Assembly (NCBI GenBank): GCA_945882475.1
Contig: CAMCWJ010000135.1
Coordinates: 1-7,666 of the forward strand
Source of the DNA: Bifidobacterium breve
GTDB lineage: Bacteria; Actinomycetota; Actinomycetes; Mycobacteriales; Mycobacteriaceae
Reading direction: 5' to 3'
Length of the DNA stretch: 7,666 nucleotides
This document shows, in pieces, positions 6,590 through 7,666 of this stretch; position 1 is the stretch's first letter; the number at the start of each line of letters is the position of its first letter. The notes under the pieces are model-generated. The model was not told the DNA's origin. It saw only the letters and a program-made list of their open reading frames with translations, and ran no database searches. A program made the position numbers and the translations under genes.

Positions 6590-7666
6590 GTGACCACTTC
6601 GGCCATGCCAGTCGACGTCGCCGCGCCGCCGCAGCCGGGTCCCTGGACGCCACGGGTCGCGCTCGCGCTGGCGGTGCTGGCCGCGGCGGCGTTCGTCTTC
6701 GTGACCGCCGAGATCATGCCCGTCGGCGCGCTGCCGACCATCGCCGCCGACCTCGGGGTCAGCCCGGCCATGGTGGGCACGCTGCTGGCGGCCTACGCGT
6801 TGGTGGCGGCGCTGGCCACGGTTCCGCTGGTGCGGCTGACCGCGACCTGGCCGCGGCGCCGGACGCTGATGTTCACCCTGATCGCGCTGATCGTCTCGCA
6901 GCTGATTTCCGCCCTGGCGCCGTCGTTCACGGTGCTGGCCCTCGGTCGGGTCTTATGCGCCCTGACGCACGGCTTGATGTGGTCGGTGGTCGCCCCGATC
7001 GGGGTTCGGCTGGTGCCGCCGACCCACGCGGCCCGCGCCACCACGGCCGTCTATGTCGGCACCGGACTGGCGTTGGTGGTCGGCAGCCCGCTGACCGCGG
7101 CGATGAGCGAACTGTGGGGCTGGCGGCTGGCCGCCGGTGCGATCGGCCTGGCGGCCGGCGTTGTCCTGGTGGCAGCCCGGCTCACCCTTCCGGCGATGGC
7201 CGGGAGCGTCGCTGCCGACCTTCGGGGCCCGCGTCGGAGATCGCACCACCGCAACCGCCGGCTGGTGATCATGTCGGTGCTGACGCTGGTCGGTGTCACC
7301 GGCCACTTCATCTCCTACACCTTCATCGTCGTCATCATCGCCGACATCGTCGGCCTCAGCGGCCCCCATCTGGCATGGCTGCTGGCCGGCTACGGGGCCG
7401 CCGGGCTGACCGCGATGGTCCTGCTGGCCAGGCCGGGGGACCGCAGGCCCAGGGCCGCGATCGTCGGCTGCCTGGCCGGGCTATGCCTGGTGTTCGCTGC
7501 GCTGGCCACGCTGGGCTTCCTCGGTCGAAACACCCCGCTGACCATGGTGGTCGGGATCGTCGCCGTCGTGGGCTGGGGTGCGACGGCCACCTCCATGGCG
7601 CCGATGCTGCAGTCGGCCGCGATGCGGCATTCGCCGCAGGACCCCGACGGCGCGTCCGGTCTTTAC
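6590..7666 (+). CDS. MFS drug/metabolite efflux transporter, Rv0191-like, cut by window edge
   Basis: The frame is open from GTG 6590 to the window end (359 codons); an in-frame ATG at 6605 is an equally possible start. Numbering from the GTG, TM1 is about residues 22-45 and ends in the DHA1/AraJ-like signature EIMPVGALPTIA. TM2 is followed by the short basic loop WPRRRTLM. Further hydrophobic segments follow, with the proton-antiporter-like GTGLALVVGSPL in TM5. A basic, His-containing central loop (RRRSHHRNRR) divides the two halves, then TM7-TM10 (VGVTGHFISYTF, AWLLAGYGAAGL, VVGWGATATS). The sequence stops at DPDGASGLY, where the family continues for about 65 residues with TM11-12. Such transporters export small molecules by proton antiport; the M. 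tuberculosis homologue has been linked to drug efflux. Its substrate here, and any tie to copper, are unknown. Confidence 0.92.
   Translation, partial: MTTSAMPVDVAAPPQPGPWTPRVALALAVLAAAAFVFVTAEIMPVGALPTIAADLGVSPAMVGTLLAAYALVAALATVPLVRLTATWPRRRTLMFTLIALIVSQLISALAPSFTVLALGRVLCALTHGLMWSVVAPIGVRLVPPTHAARATTAVYVGTGLALVVGSPLTAAMSELWGWRLAAGAIGLAAGVVLVAARLTLPAMAGSVAADLRGPRRRSHHRNRRLVIMSVLTLVGVTGHFISYTFIVVIIADIVGLSGPHLAWLLAGYGAAGLTAMVLLARPGDRRPRAAIVGCLAGLCLVFAALATLGFLGRNTPLTMVVGIVAVVGWGATATSMAPMLQSAAMRHSPQDPDGASGLY

Noticed and set aside
1..7666. CRISPR array, tRNA/rRNA, insertion sequence or phage genes
   Set aside because: No regularly spaced repeats, cloverleaf-forming segments, transposase motifs or flanking duplications were seen on reading both strands.

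Overview
The window looks like chromosomal DNA from a mycobacterium, most likely a fast-growing Mycolicibacterium-type species. It is very GC-rich and uses GTG starts and promoters with a good -10 but little -35. Its ilvD, ricR and MFS genes read like those I remember from the Mycobacterium tuberculosis Rv0189c-Rv0190-Rv0191 neighbourhood. The species is inferred; no database was searched.

Layout. Positions 1-1967 (minus) hold a molybdopterin oxidoreductase of the Rv0197 type. It starts with GTG and its C-terminus is cut off by the window edge. A 138-bp divergent intergenic region separates it from a secreted protein at 2106-3836 (plus), which has a clear signal peptide, a globular domain resembling the C-terminal part of mycobacterial PE-PPE-domain proteins, and a disordered Ala/Pro/Arg-rich tail. 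That gene converges on ilvD (3833-5530, minus), and the two stop codons overlap. ilvD encodes the Fe-S dihydroxyacid dehydratase of branched-chain amino acid synthesis.

Divergent from ilvD, and starting only 77 bp away, is a copper-type module: a Met/His-rich DUF305 lipoprotein (5608-6192), then ricR (6194-6484), a CsoR-family Cu(I)-sensing repressor one base downstream. About 105 bp further on an MFS efflux transporter (6590-7666, cut by the window edge) begins, probably with its own promoter.

The most interesting part is the 77-bp ilvD/DUF305 gap. It holds two identical 10-bp palindromes (CCCCATGGGG) spaced 17 bp centre to centre. The second lies inside an ATACCC-N5-GGGTAT inverted repeat of the kind CsoR/RicR repressors bind, between the putative -35 and -10 of the lipoprotein-ricR operon. 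The first covers the expected -35 of ilvD. The arrangement suggests that copper controls the lipoprotein and ricR, and possibly ilvD, whose Fe-S enzyme class is a known copper target. Both divergent genes also look leaderless or nearly so. The genes are recognisable families; the possible novelty is in this regulatory layout and in the uncharacterised secreted protein.
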